A stretch of DNA of 58,585 nt, taken from the NCBI GenBank assembly GCA_035644215.1, contig DASQPA010000130.1:1-58585 (forward strand), read 5' to 3'. The notes under the pieces were generated by a model, which saw only the letters and a program-made list of their open reading frames with translations, made no database searches and had not been told where the DNA came from. This document shows positions 31,062-40,650 of this stretch, piece after piece; position 1 is the first letter of the stretch; each line of letters begins with the position of its first letter. This stretch comes from DASQPA01 sp035644215. GTDB lineage: Bacteria; Acidobacteriota; Thermoanaerobaculia; Multivoradales; UBA5704. The translations under genes were made by a program, and so were the position numbers.

Positions 31062-32075
31062 CTATACGTCGTCCCAGTCCGTGGGCTCCGCCATGCCGAC
31101 GACCACCTTGCGCGGTCCCTCGAAGGCGCTCCGGGCGTGCGCCACGAGCATGTTGTCGAGGAGCAGCACGTCGCCGTTCTCCCAACCGAAGGCGACGGTC
31201 TCCTCCCGATAGTTGCCGCGCAGCTCCTCTAAAACCGCGGGCTCGATCGGCGAGCCGTCGGCGTAGTAGGTGTGGTTCGGCAGGTCTTCCTCCGGCAGCT
31301 CGGCGAGCAGCGCCTCGCGCGCCTCCACAGGGAGCGTCGAGACGTGGAAGAAGGTCAGGTGATTGAACCAGGTCGCCTCCCGGGTCACCGGGTGCCGGGC
31401 CACGGCGCGCCGCACCTGGCGCGTGCGCAGGCGCTCGCCGCCGTCGCGCCACTCGAAGTCGATGTCGTTGTCCAGGCAGTACTCCTCGACCGCGCCGGGA
31501 TCGGTGGTCTGGAAGGCGGTCTGCCAGTCGAGGCCGAAGCCGCGCGCCAAGTTGCGCTGGTAGAGATACCCCTCGGCCTCGAAACGGCCGCGGATGGCGG
31601 GGTCGAGCCGTTGGTAGATGCGCCGCGAGTCGGCGACCGGGGTCTCGCCGCCGCGCCGGGCGGCCTGGAGGCAGCAGAAGAGGGTCTTGCGCGGGAAGAC
31701 GCGGTTGTACGACTGCTCGTTGTGCAGGAAGATCTCGTGCTCCGGCGGGTAGTCGGTCGAGGTGTAGATGGTGCCGCTCACCCGGCTGCGCGGCGAGGAG
31801 CGCTCCACGTACTCCAGCGGCCGGCCGGAGGAGGCCTCGACGAAACGCTGGAAGCTTGGGGAGCTGTCGACGCCGAAGCCGCGGAACAGGATGCCGCCGT
31901 GCCGGCCGAGCTCCCGCTCCAGGCTCTTGCGGTTCCCCCGCGCCCACTGCACCAGGTCGGCGCCGGCGAAGCCGGGCTCGACGACGAGCGGCAGGGCGCG
32001 CTCGGGAGCCAGGAAGCGGGAACGGATCACCGGGCCGGCGAGGCCGGCGGGAGTGGGGGCGCTGTCGTGCAACAT
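31062..32075 (-). CDS. TauD/TfdA-family (SyrP-like) Fe(II)/2-oxoglutarate hydroxylase
   Basis: This encodes 337 residues, with GAGGAGG 7 bases before ATG 32075. The iron ligands fit the SyrP-like branch: LHNEQSYNR (His118, Glu120 in place of the usual HxD) and a distal His313 in VAHARSAFEG, with Arg322 of GPRKV for 2-oxoglutarate. GGILFRGFGV (~60-69) is a family signature. SyrP-like enzymes in NRPS clusters hydroxylate the beta carbon of an amino acid such as Asp while it is bound to a carrier domain; the substrate here is unknown. It is the last gene of the long minus-strand operon, 25 bases after the broken ADOP permease gene. Confidence 0.85.
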   Translation of the reverse strand: MLHDSAPTPAGLAGPVIRSRFLAPERALPLVVEPGFAGADLVQWARGNRKSLERELGRHGGILFRGFGVDSSPSFQRFVEASSGRPLEYVERSSPRSRVSGTIYTSTDYPPEHEIFLHNEQSYNRVFPRKTLFCCLQAARRGGETPVADSRRIYQRLDPAIRGRFEAEGYLYQRNLARGFGLDWQTAFQTTDPGAVEEYCLDNDIDFEWRDGGERLRTRQVRRAVARHPVTREATWFNHLTFFHVSTLPVEAREALLAELPEEDLPNHTYYADGSPIEPAVLEELRGNYREETVAFGWENGDVLLLDNMLVAHARSAFEGPRKVVVGMAEPTDWDDV

Positions 32076-33674
32076 GGCGGTTCCTCCTCGCGGGGACGGT
32101 TCAACCGGAACGGATGGCGCGGACCGGATCGACCCGGACCGCCGGGGCGGCCGAGGCGAGCGTCGCGGCGAGCGCGACGCCGGCGATCAGGAGAGAGACC
32201 CCGACCAGGGTGGCCGGATCGGTCGGGCTCACGCGATAGAGCAGGCTGGTGATGAGGCGGGTCAGGGAGAGCACCCCGGCGAGGCCCAGGGCAAGCCCGG
32301 CGACCGTCAGGAGCAGCCCCTCCTGGACCACCAGGCCGAGCACCTGCCGCGGCCGCGCCCCGAGCACCAGGCGCAGGCCGAGCTCGTGGCGGCGCTTGGC
32401 GACCGCGTCGCTCAGCACGCCGTAGATCCCGGCGGTGGCGAGGAGCAGTCCGAGGCCGCCGAAGAGGCCGATCAAGACGGCGCTGAAGCGCTGGCGCGCC
32501 ATGGCTTTGGCGAGCCGCTCGGAGAGCGTGTCGACGGTGTAGACGGGCTGGTCGCGGTCGACCTCGCGCACCGCCCGGCGGACGGCCGGCCCGAGCGCCG
32601 CCGGAGCGCCGGAGCGGGCGTGCAGGACGAGGCTCGCCGCCCGCAGGTCGTCCTGCCGGTAGGGCCGGTAGCAGGTCGCGCCCGGCGGCGTGGTGATCCC
32701 GGCGTCGCGGACGTCGCCGACGACGCCGACGACGGTCAGCCAGGGCGCCGCCTCCCCCGCGTCGCCCACCTTGACGCGCCGGCCGAGCGGGCTCTCTCCG
32801 GGCCAGTAGCGCCGGGCCATCGCGCGGTTGACGATGACGACCGGCGGCGCGTCCGCCCGGTCCGCGTCGGTGAGCTCCCGCCCGGCGAGGAGGGGGATGC
32901 GCAGGGCGCGGAAGTAGCCGGGGCTGACCAGGCTGTCGCTCGCGACGCTCACCTCCTCGCCTGCCGCCAGCGGGTCGCGCCCCTGGACGGTGAAGCGGGT
33001 GGTGCTCTTGGGGTCGCCCACCGGCAGGTTGAGGATCGCCTCGGCCGTCGTGACCCCGGGGACGGCGCGCAGCCGCTCCAGCAGGCGGTCGAGGAAGGCG
33101 ACGCGGTCCCGGGCGGTGGGGAGCTTCTCGCCGTTGAACAGCACGCGGACCGCCAGCACCCCCTGCGGATCGAACCCGAAGCGCGCGGCGCGCAGGTTGA
33201 CGAAGCTCCGGAGGAGGAGGCCGGCGGAGACCAGGAGCACCAGGGCGACGGCCACCTGGCCCACCACCAGGGCGCGCTGCAGGCGGCGCCGGCCCGGCCC
33301 GCCCGTGGCGCGGCCCGCGCCGGCCTGGCGGGTGACGGCGAAGAGATCGCTCCGCGCCGCGGCGAGCGCCGGCGCCAACCCGAAGAGCACGCCGGAGAGC
33401 GTCGCCAGGGCGAAGGTGAAGAGGAGGACCGGCGCGTCCACCCGGACGTCCTGGAAGGCGGGGATCAGCTCGACCGGGGAGAGGGCGACGAGCGGGCGCA
33501 CGCTGGCGCAGGCGAGTCCGAGGCCGACGAGGCCGCCGGCGAGCGACACGGCGACGCTCTCGGTCACCAGCTGCTCGACGAGGCGCCGCGGCGTCGCCCC
33601 GAGCATGGCGCGGACCGCCATCTCCTCGCTCCGGGCGACGGCCCGGGCGAGCTGCAGGTTGGCGACGGTGGTGC

Positions 33675-33684
33675 AGGCGAGGCG
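33675..33684. repeat. 5-bp tandem duplication (frameshift)
   Basis: aggcg twice in a row. Removing one copy restores VGLILACTTVANLQ in a single frame. Confidence 0.7.
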
Positions 33685-33781
33685 AGGATGAGCCCCACCG
33701 CCGCCAGGAGGGCGACGAGCGCCGGCCCGATGTCGCCGGTCAGCCGCTCGCGCAGAGGCACGGCGCGCGCGCGCCACCCCC

Positions 33782-33803
33782 GGTTCGAGGCAGGTTCGAG
33801 GCG
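33782..33803. repeat. 11-bp tandem duplication (frameshift)
   Basis: ggttcgaggca followed by ggttcgaggcg. Removing one unit restores DAPASNRGWRARAV in one frame. Confidence 0.75.
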
Positions 33804-34616
33804 GGGGCGTCGCGGGCGAGGCGAAGCGACACCGCCGCCAGCTCGCGCCGCGCCTGTGCCAGCGTCCTCCCCGGGGCCAGGCGCGCGGCGACGAAGAGGA
33901 CGTGGTCGGTGCGGCTCGCCGGCTTTGCCGGATCGAGCCCGGCCGGAATCCAGAGCTGGCTGCCGCCGGGGAAGTCCTGCCCCTCGGGGAACTGGAACCC
34001 GGCCGGCATCACGCCCACGATCTGGTGGCCGTGGCCGTTGAGCAGCAGGGTGCGGCCCACGGCGGCGGGGTCGCCGTGGAAGAGGGTCTGCCAGAGGCCG
34101 TGCCCGAGGAGGACCACGGCGGCCGGGGCGCCGGGGCGATCCTCCTCCGGCAGGAAGCCGCGGCCGAGGCGGGGCGCCGCCCCGAGGAGGGGGAAGAGGC
34201 CGGCGGTGACCGCGGTCCCCCGGAGCTGGAGCGGCTCGCCGTCGCCGGTCAGGTGGAGGCTCCGCAGACGCATGGCCTCCATGCCGGCGAAGGCGTCCCG
34301 CGTCTGCTCCTTCCAACTCGCGTAGTTGAACGGCGTGACGCGGCTCAAGGTCAGCCCGTCGCCGCCCGCGCTCCCCGCGCTCCCGGTACCCCCAGTGCTC
34401 TCGGCGTCGTAGAGCATCACCAGCCGCCCGGCGTCGCGCAGCAGGGGGAGGGGGCGCAGGAGGATGGCGTGGACGACGCTCCAGATGGCGCTCGCCGAGC
34501 CGATCGCGAGCGCCATGCAGAGCACCGCGATGGCGGTGATCCCGCGGCTCCGGCCGAGCAGGCGGGCGCCGATCCGCAGGTCTCTGACGAGCGTCTCCCA
34601 TGGCCCTCCCGGCTCC

Positions 34617-35954
34617 CTACGAGGCCGCCACCGCGCCGGCGGGCACCTCCCGGGGCTCCGGCCGCTGGACGTCCGGGACCTCCTCCTCGACCCGGCGCAG
34701 GTGGGAGCTCTGGGCGGCGACGACGACGGCGGCGAGGTTCGACAGGCCGAGCACGATGAAGAAGAGGCCCGCGCCGCGCCCTCGACCGGTGCCGAGGATC
34801 TGGCCGACGCTGCCGGCGAGCGCCCCGTTCTTCGCCAGGAGCGGCTCGAAGACGTAGTCGGTCAACGGGCCGGCCAGCAGGTTGGCGAGCGGTATCGACG
34901 CCCAGGTCGCCATGCGGTAGAGGGCCAGCACCCGCCCCTGGATCTCGTGCGGCACCTTGCGCAGCCAGATCGCCTGGTTGCAGCCGTTGAGGATCGGCAT
35001 GCCGAAGAGGTAGAGGAAGCCGGCGGTCGAGACCAGGAAGAGGCTCGGCTGGAGGCCGCCCAGGAGGAGGACCAGCCCCTGGAGCACCAGGGCGCCCAGG
35101 ATCCCCACCACTTTGCTCCGCGGGCCGCCGGTCGCCGCCATGACCACGCTGCCCAGGAACATGCCGGCGCTGGCGATCGCCATCACGGTCCCCAGCGCCT
35201 TGGCCGTGGCGAAGCTCAGGACCAGCGGCCCCAGGAGCACCTGGAGCGCCCCCATGGTGAAGTTGCCGGCGAAGAGGAGGACGAGCAATCCGAGGAGACC
35301 CGGATGGCTGCGGATGAAGCGCCAGCCCACGCCGGCCTCGGCGTGCACCGAGCCGCCGGCCGGCCTCGCCGCCGCCGCGCCCTGGGGACGGGGAATGCGG
35401 ACGAGCGCCAGGGTGAGGAGGGCGAAGGCGAAGGTCGAAAGGTCGGTCAGGAGGATCGCCGAGAGGCCGACCCGCGAATAGAGGGCGGCGGCCAGGAGCG
35501 GCGACGCGACGAGGGTCGCGATCGGCCCCATCTGGGAGAGGCCGCTCGCCCGCCCGAGCTGCTCTTTGGGGACGAGCATCGCCATCGAGGCCGAGTAGGC
35601 CGGGTACTGGAGGCCGTGGAAGACCGAGCCGCAGGCGAGGAGGAGGTAGATCTCCCAGAGCTGCAGGTGGCCGGACCAGAAGAGCAGGCCGATCAAGGCG
35701 GTGCAGAGGCCGGTGCCGCCGTCGTTGACCATCAAGGCGCGGCGGCGATCCCAGCGGTCGACCAGGACCCCGGCGTAGGGGGCGATCAGGATGCCGGGCA
35801 GGAGGATCGACAGGGTGACCAGGGCGAACAGGGTCGCCGACCGCGTCTGCTCGTAGATGCGGACTCCCAGCGCGAAGCTGGTGAGCCCCGAGCCCAGCAT
35901 CGAGATCACCTGCCCGAACCAGACGACGAGGAAGATGCGCATGCTCTTGCTCAT
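34617..35954 (-). CDS. MFS transporter (NRPS-cluster exporter type), copy 1
   Basis: This encodes 445 residues with about 12 membrane helices. It starts MSKSMRIFLVVWFGQVISMLGSG (first helix), followed by the MFS loop motif GVLVDRWDRRRALM (between helices 2 and 3). It belongs to the branch of small-molecule/peptide exporters often placed in siderophore and NRPS clusters. It is clearly paralogous to the second MFS gene in this operon (shared RSKVVGILGALVLQG versus RSKVKGILGALLLQG, and a conserved C-terminal half). It sits 13 bases after the truncated T-E gene; the next gene, the broken ADOP permease, starts 15 bases downstream. Likely role is export of the cluster product across the inner membrane. 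Confidence 0.85.
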   Translation of the reverse strand: MSKSMRIFLVVWFGQVISMLGSGLTSFALGVRIYEQTRSATLFALVTLSILLPGILIAPYAGVLVDRWDRRRALMVNDGGTGLCTALIGLLFWSGHLQLWEIYLLLACGSVFHGLQYPAYSASMAMLVPKEQLGRASGLSQMGPIATLVASPLLAAALYSRVGLSAILLTDLSTFAFALLTLALVRIPRPQGAAAARPAGGSVHAEAGVGWRFIRSHPGLLGLLVLLFAGNFTMGALQVLLGPLVLSFATAKALGTVMAIASAGMFLGSVVMAATGGPRSKVVGILGALVLQGLVLLLGGLQPSLFLVSTAGFLYLFGMPILNGCNQAIWLRKVPHEIQGRVLALYRMATWASIPLANLLAGPLTDYVFEPLLAKNGALAGSVGQILGTGRGRGAGLFFIVLGLSNLAAVVVAAQSSHLRRVEEEVPDVQRPEPREVPAGAVAAS

Positions 35955-35967
35955 GATGGGATCGTTC

Positions 35968-37482
35968 TCACTCCTCGGTCAGGGTTGTGGCGGACGCCGC
36001 GGCGCGGCCATGCGTGATGAGCGAGCGGAGCGCCGCAGCCCAGCCCGCGGCCAGGAATTGGGCGGTGGCCGGCCGGTGCCGGCCGCCGTGGCCGATCGAC
36101 AGCGCGAGCCGGCCGGCCAGCACCTGGGCGCTCACCGCGAGCAGCCAGAGGCGGGGGGAGCGCGGGTCGCTGGGCAGCCCGGCGGGCTCGCGGGAGAGCC
36201 GGAAGAGGGAGAGCTCGCCCTGCAGGCTGTCGAACTGCCCGAAGTAGCTGAACAGCACCTGCGACCGGGGGAGCGCGGCGAGCGCCGCCGCGGCCTCGGT
36301 ATCGCCGGAGAGGAGGCGCAGCCAGGCCCAGCTCGCACCCCCGCGGTCATCGCGGCCATCGCGCGGCAGCCGGCGGAGCCGCTCCTCGACCGCGCGGAGG
36401 GCGCGGCCGGGGTCACCGCTCTCCCCGCTGTCGAGCACCACGGGGAAGTTGACGCTGCACCAGCCCACCGTGCGCGAGAGGTCGGTCCCATCGCCCAGCG
36501 CCTGGCGCCCGTGGGCCACGAGGTTGACCTGGAGGAACCGCTCGCCGGTCCAGCCGCGGAAGGCCAGGGCGAGACCGGCGAGGAGGACGTCGTCGATCCG
36601 GGCGCCGAGCTGGCGGGGGAGGTCCTGGAGGAGCGCCCGCGTCTCCTCCGGCCCGAGCGCCGCCTCGGCCGTCCGGCTGGTGGCCACCACGTCCTCGCCG
36701 CCCGGAAAATCGAGCGGCAGCGGCCCCGGCGCGCCGCGTCCCGGGTCGAGCCAGAACGCGAGATCGGAGCGCAGGGCGCCGGAGCGCGCCAGGTTCTCGA
36801 CGCGGCGGCAGTACTCCTGGAACGAGGTGGTCTTCGCCGGCAGCCGGATCTCCTCCCCGCGCTCCCCGCGGAGGAGACCGGCGCAGAGGGCCTGGAAGTC
36901 TTCGAGCAGCACCCGCCAGGAGAAGCCGTCCACGGCCAGGTGGTGGATGGCGAGGAGCAGGAGGTCCGGCCGTGCCGGCCGCCGGGTGAGGAGGGCGGCG
37001 CGGAGGAGCGGCCCGCGGCAGAGGTCGAGCCCCGCCTGGAGGGCGGTCAGGGCGGCGTCGAAGGCGGTGGCGTCGAGCGCCGCGGCGGCGATCTCGACGC
37101 AGGGGACGGCGCCGTCGCTCGGGGTGAATTCCTGGTGCCAGCCGTCCGCGTCCTGGAAGAAGCGCAGGCGCAGGGCGTCGTGGTGGGCGAGGAGCCGCGA
37201 GAGGGCCGCTCGGAGGACCGCGGCGGGCAGCGGCTCACGGAGCTCGAAGAGGACCGACTGGTTGTGGTGGTGGACGTTGACCAGCGGCTGCTCGAAGAAC
37301 CAGCGCTGGCCGGCCGAGAGCGGGGCCGGTCCGGTCACCTCGGCCTGGTCGACCGCCACCGCGACGCCTGCCGCGTCCGCCGCCGCGGCGAGCGCGGCGA
37401 TGGTCTGGGAACGGACGACCTCCCGCGCCTCCAGGCGCAACCCCGCCTGGTGCGCGCGCGCGATCACCTGGATGGCCAGCAT
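35968..37482 (-). CDS. Truncated carrier plus epimerization-type domain (T'-E), probably degenerate
   Basis: This encodes 504 residues. It opens in the middle of a T domain: MLAIQVIARAHQAGLRLEAREVV matches the half that follows the phosphopantetheine Ser in LGGDS, so the Ser and everything before it are missing. The rest (~50-495) is an epimerization-type condensation domain: HHLAVDGFSWR (His180-His181, Asp185), RTVGWCSVNFPV (~337-348) and FSYFGQFD. The EGHGRE motif, which carries the catalytic Glu, reads VAHGRQ (322-327). The frame stays open upstream to the halogenase stop, with no ATG and no good SD at 37482. Either it is the tail of a deleted module or a repurposed stand-alone domain. Amino-acid epimerization is unlikely. 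Confidence 0.7.
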   Translation of the reverse strand: MLAIQVIARAHQAGLRLEAREVVRSQTIAALAAAADAAGVAVAVDQAEVTGPAPLSAGQRWFFEQPLVNVHHHNQSVLFELREPLPAAVLRAALSRLLAHHDALRLRFFQDADGWHQEFTPSDGAVPCVEIAAAALDATAFDAALTALQAGLDLCRGPLLRAALLTRRPARPDLLLLAIHHLAVDGFSWRVLLEDFQALCAGLLRGERGEEIRLPAKTTSFQEYCRRVENLARSGALRSDLAFWLDPGRGAPGPLPLDFPGGEDVVATSRTAEAALGPEETRALLQDLPRQLGARIDDVLLAGLALAFRGWTGERFLQVNLVAHGRQALGDGTDLSRTVGWCSVNFPVVLDSGESGDPGRALRAVEERLRRLPRDGRDDRGGASWAWLRLLSGDTEAAAALAALPRSQVLFSYFGQFDSLQGELSLFRLSREPAGLPSDPRSPRLWLLAVSAQVLAGRLALSIGHGGRHRPATAQFLAAGWAAALRSLITHGRAAASATTLTEE

Positions 37483-37542
37483 CGCCGACAGTAGAGGCGC
37501 CTCCGTCAGAACTTCTCTAAAGCACCTTCTTGGAAATTTGCC

Positions 37543-39135
37543 TCAGACGATCCTCATGTTGTCGAGCTTTCCGCCCACCTGCTGGTGCAGGTGAGTCAGA
37601 TACTCGTATTGGCTCGGCAGGCTCCGCCGCAGCCGCTCCGCCTGCCCGCGCAAGGACCGGAAGGCATTGAGGGCGTTACTGGAATCCAGGTGATCCAGCA
37701 CCGGGAGGCTTCTCGGAGGCCGGTAGTTGAGGCCGAGCAGCATCACCGAATAGGAGTAGGAGTCGAAGCCGTGGTAGGAGGGGTTGATATTGCGCTCGTT
37801 GGGCATCCGCTTCTCCCACAAAGAGAGCCGCTCGACGAGACTGTCGGGTAGCACGGTGTGGTTCGTGGCTCGCCAGAACTCGGTGTCGGAGCGGTCGGTC
37901 GCCCGGTAGTGGATCAGCAGGAAATCTCGTACCCCGTCGATGCACTCGGCGACCTGGCGGTTGTAGCTGCGCAGGGCCACATCTTCGAGATCGCCGTCCG
38001 GAAAATGGCGCACCAGCTCCTCGATGCCGTGCTGGATGAAGAAAATCCCGGTCGACTCGAGCGGCTCGACGAAGCCGCTCGACAGGCCGATCGCGACGCA
38101 GTTCTTGACCCAGGAGTTGCGGCAGCGTCCGATCCGCATCTGGATGTGGTTGGGCTCGCAGCCCAGGCAGACGGGCCCCAGGTGACGACGCATCTCCCGC
38201 TCGGCCTCCGCCGGGCTCTGGAAATGGCTGGAGTAGACGTAGCCGGTGCCGATCCGGCCGTAAAGCGGGATCTTCCAGATCCAACCCGCGGAGAGGGCGG
38301 TGGCGGTGGTGAACGGCTCGATCCCCTGCCGCTCGACGTCCACCGGCACCCGCAGCGCCACGGCACGGTCGCAGAGGAGCGAGTCCGCAAAAGAACAGAA
38401 GGGCTCCCCGAGGGCCTGGCTGATCAGCAGGCCGCGAAAGCCGGTGCAGTCCACGAACAGGTCGCCTTCGACGGCGCCGTGCGCGAGGGTCTCGACCCGG
38501 GCGATCGAACCGTCCTCGCGCAAAGGGACGTCGACCACGGTGTCGAGGATCTGCTGGACGCCACGCCGGGTGGCATAGTCGCGCAGGAAACGCGCCAGGA
38601 GAGCCGCGTCGAAATGGTAGGCGTAAGGGTACTGCAGACGGTGGTGGGCCAGCATGCTGTTGCCGTTCTCAGACTTGGCCGAGAAGTGGCCCTGGACCTT
38701 TTCGTCGAAGACCAGGCCATCCATGAAACGGGGGGAACGCTGGGCATCGCAGAGGGCCGGGATCACGAAGCAGGAGTAGTCGAAGGGCGCCTCGTGTCGC
38801 AGGAGCTTCAGCCACCACTCGCCCAGGTTGTAACCATCGACCACCTCATAGCGCTGGAACGGATGGTAGAAGTGGCTGCCGTCGCCCCTCCAGTTGACGA
38901 ACTTGATCGCCAGCTTATAGGCCGCGCTGCAGGCCGGCATCCAGTCCTTTTCGTCGAGCCCCAGGAAGTCGAAGAAGAGCTTGATCGTGCTGAAGGTTGC
39001 CTCTCCCACGCCGATAATTGGGACCTCGGGTGATTCGACGAGCGTGACGTCGAGATTCCGTAGCGTCTTGCTCAGGTAGGCGGCGGTCATCCAACCCGCC
39101 GAGCCACCACCTACGATGACTACCCTCTTGATCAT
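37543..39135 (-). CDS. Flavin-dependent tryptophan halogenase
   Basis: This encodes 530 residues, with a GGGGAG site 8 bases before ATG 39135. FAD-binding GGGSAGW (9-15). The catalytic Lys is in AAYKLAIKFVNW (Lys74, equivalent to Lys79 of PrnA). The halogenase signature GWIWKIP is at 284-290, and the chloride/FAD-linking FVEPLESTG has Glu360 in the LEST motif. Length and motifs match the tryptophan 5/6/7-halogenases that chlorinate free Trp with FADH2, chloride and oxygen. No flavin reductase is encoded nearby, so it would use a general one. The neighbouring kynurenine 3-monooxygenase suggests the chlorotryptophan may be carried into a kynurenine-type unit. Regiochemistry cannot be read from this alone. 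Confidence 0.9.
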   Translation of the reverse strand: MIKRVVIVGGGSAGWMTAAYLSKTLRNLDVTLVESPEVPIIGVGEATFSTIKLFFDFLGLDEKDWMPACSAAYKLAIKFVNWRGDGSHFYHPFQRYEVVDGYNLGEWWLKLLRHEAPFDYSCFVIPALCDAQRSPRFMDGLVFDEKVQGHFSAKSENGNSMLAHHRLQYPYAYHFDAALLARFLRDYATRRGVQQILDTVVDVPLREDGSIARVETLAHGAVEGDLFVDCTGFRGLLISQALGEPFCSFADSLLCDRAVALRVPVDVERQGIEPFTTATALSAGWIWKIPLYGRIGTGYVYSSHFQSPAEAEREMRRHLGPVCLGCEPNHIQMRIGRCRNSWVKNCVAIGLSSGFVEPLESTGIFFIQHGIEELVRHFPDGDLEDVALRSYNRQVAECIDGVRDFLLIHYRATDRSDTEFWRATNHTVLPDSLVERLSLWEKRMPNERNINPSYHGFDSYSYSVMLLGLNYRPPRSLPVLDHLDSSNALNAFRSLRGQAERLRRSLPSQYEYLTHLHQQVGGKLDNMRIV

Positions 39136-39216
39136 GTCGATACTCCCCAGTATTCGTCGTATGCTGCTCGTTGGTGCCCCATACCGCGCTGCGCGATGGG
39201 GTGCGCCGCGACGGCT

Positions 39217-40617
39217 TCAAGCTCGCCCGGCCGTCACCCCATCGACGACCTGCCGGATCAGGCCGGTCAGCTCCGTCTCCTTGGCCGTGGAGACCTCCGG
39301 CAGCGAGAGAATCTGCTGCAGGAGCGCCTCCTGCTCGCGGCTCCGCCGCAGGGCCTCGGTGTAGGGAGCGGCCTGGAAGGTCACCCGGTTATAGATCGGT
39401 ACGAACCAATCCTGGTAAAGCTCCGCGAGCCGCCTCTCGATGTTCTTCTTGAGCAGGAATTGCGGTTGCCCGACGTGATCGCGGAGCTCCTCGAAATGCT
39501 GCAGGGAGAGATCGGAGACGGCATCCGCCTCGGGCTTCCGGCGCTCCTCGTAAAGGCGGAGGGCCGTCGCCCAGTCGTCTCCCGCGTCCTCCAGGCAGTC
39601 GTCCAAGACCCGGCAGTCCTCGAAGCCCGCGTTGACACCCTGGGCATAGAAGGGGACGACGGCGTGCGCCGCATCGCCGATCAGGGCGACGCGCCCGCCG
39701 TACGTCCACGGGAAGCAGCGGATGCTCACCAGGTGATTCGTTCGATGGCGGAAGAACTGCTCGGCGGCGTCCGGCATGAGATCCGCCACGTCCGGGAAGG
39801 AGCGCTTCAGGAACTCCTCGAGCGCCGCCGGGGTGGTGAGCGAGGAGAAGGACGTCGCGCCCCGGAAGGGCAGGTGGAGGGAACAGACCAGGCTGCCGTC
39901 CACATTCGGCAGGCCGAGGAGCATGTACCTGCCACGCGGCCAAAGGTGAACCGCGGAGCGCTGGCCGGCCCACCGCCGGTCGGGGACCGTCGGGACGTCG
40001 AGCTCGCTGTAACCATGATCGAGATACTGCTGCGCGTAGTTGAACCCCGGGGTACGCTGGAGCCGCAGGCGTACCGCCGAGAAGACGCCGTCGGCGCCGA
40101 GAACGACGCTCGCCACCTCGCGGTGGACGTGTCCGGTCCTCGTTTCCTCAAACTGCACGGCGGGGGTATCGAGATCGACGTCCCGGCACTTCTCGCCGAA
40201 GCGGAAGACCACGCCATAGACGTTCTCGGCACGGTCGACGAGGATCCGGTTGAGGTCGTTGCGCAGGATCGAGTACGTGGCCTCGCCATGATTTCCGTAG
40301 GGCTGGAAGGCGATCCCACCGTCGAGGCCATGGATCAGCCGGCCATAGGAGGGCACGGCGCGGGCACACACCTCACTCCGCATCCCGACCCGGTCGAGCG
40401 CCTGAAAACCACGCTCGCAAAGGCTCAGGTTGATCGAGGAGCGGAACGTCGCGAGCTCGGTACGACGCAGATCGGCGTGCCGCTCCCAGACCTCCACCCG
40501 ATGACCGCGGCGCGCCAGGTAGATCGCGAGCAGCGAGCCGACGAGCCCGGCGCCAACGACGAGGACCCGCTCGCCCTGCCCCGGTTCCGAATTTCCGTAG
40601 AGACCATTTGTGAGCAC
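39217..40617 (-). CDS. kmo: Kynurenine 3-monooxygenase
   Basis: This encodes 466 residues from GTG 40617 (an AGAGG run just upstream). The FAD-binding GAGLVGSLLAIYLARRGH and dinucleotide motif follow the start. The substrate-site signature RSSINLSLCERG (KMO consensus RSINLAL) is present, with GADGVFSAVR and the second FAD motif ALIGDAAHAVVPFYAQGVNAGFEDC (split: GDAAHA ~314 and QGVNAGFEDC). The C-terminal region is basic and helical, as in KMO. It hydroxylates L-kynurenine at C3 with NADPH and oxygen. In this operon between an MFS exporter and the tryptophan halogenase it probably makes a 3-hydroxykynurenine-type building block. Tryptophan dioxygenase and formamidase are not in the window. Confidence 0.88.
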   Translation of the reverse strand: MLTNGLYGNSEPGQGERVLVVGAGLVGSLLAIYLARRGHRVEVWERHADLRRTELATFRSSINLSLCERGFQALDRVGMRSEVCARAVPSYGRLIHGLDGGIAFQPYGNHGEATYSILRNDLNRILVDRAENVYGVVFRFGEKCRDVDLDTPAVQFEETRTGHVHREVASVVLGADGVFSAVRLRLQRTPGFNYAQQYLDHGYSELDVPTVPDRRWAGQRSAVHLWPRGRYMLLGLPNVDGSLVCSLHLPFRGATSFSSLTTPAALEEFLKRSFPDVADLMPDAAEQFFRHRTNHLVSIRCFPWTYGGRVALIGDAAHAVVPFYAQGVNAGFEDCRVLDDCLEDAGDDWATALRLYEERRKPEADAVSDLSLQHFEELRDHVGQPQFLLKKNIERRLAELYQDWFVPIYNRVTFQAAPYTEALRRSREQEALLQQILSLPEVSTAKETELTGLIRQVVDGVTAGRA

Positions 40618-40650
40618 TGCCTCTTTCTCCCTTGCACAGCTCTTCTCTCG

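Larger units (their letters stand above)
32101..34601 (-). pseudogene. ADOP/MacB-type ABC permease broken by three frameshifts
   Basis: An SD (GGGAGG, 5 bases upstream) precedes ATG 34601. The coding sense continues only if one G is dropped just after the ATG (M-ETLVRDLRIGARLLGRSRG), then runs in the next frame with CMALAIGSASAIWSV and the periplasmic region. At 33782-33803 an 11-bp tandem duplication moves it to RGWRARAVPLRERL...VGLILA. At 33675-33684 a 5-bp duplication moves it again to CTTVANLQLARAVARSEEM and the rest (second MacB-PCD and FtsX domains), ending ...VDPVRAIRSG at 32101. Repaired, the product would be about 825 residues, normal for the family. The otherwise perfect conservation suggests very recent inactivation or sequence error. 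Place in the operon suggests export or self-protection. No ATPase gene is nearby. Confidence 0.8.
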
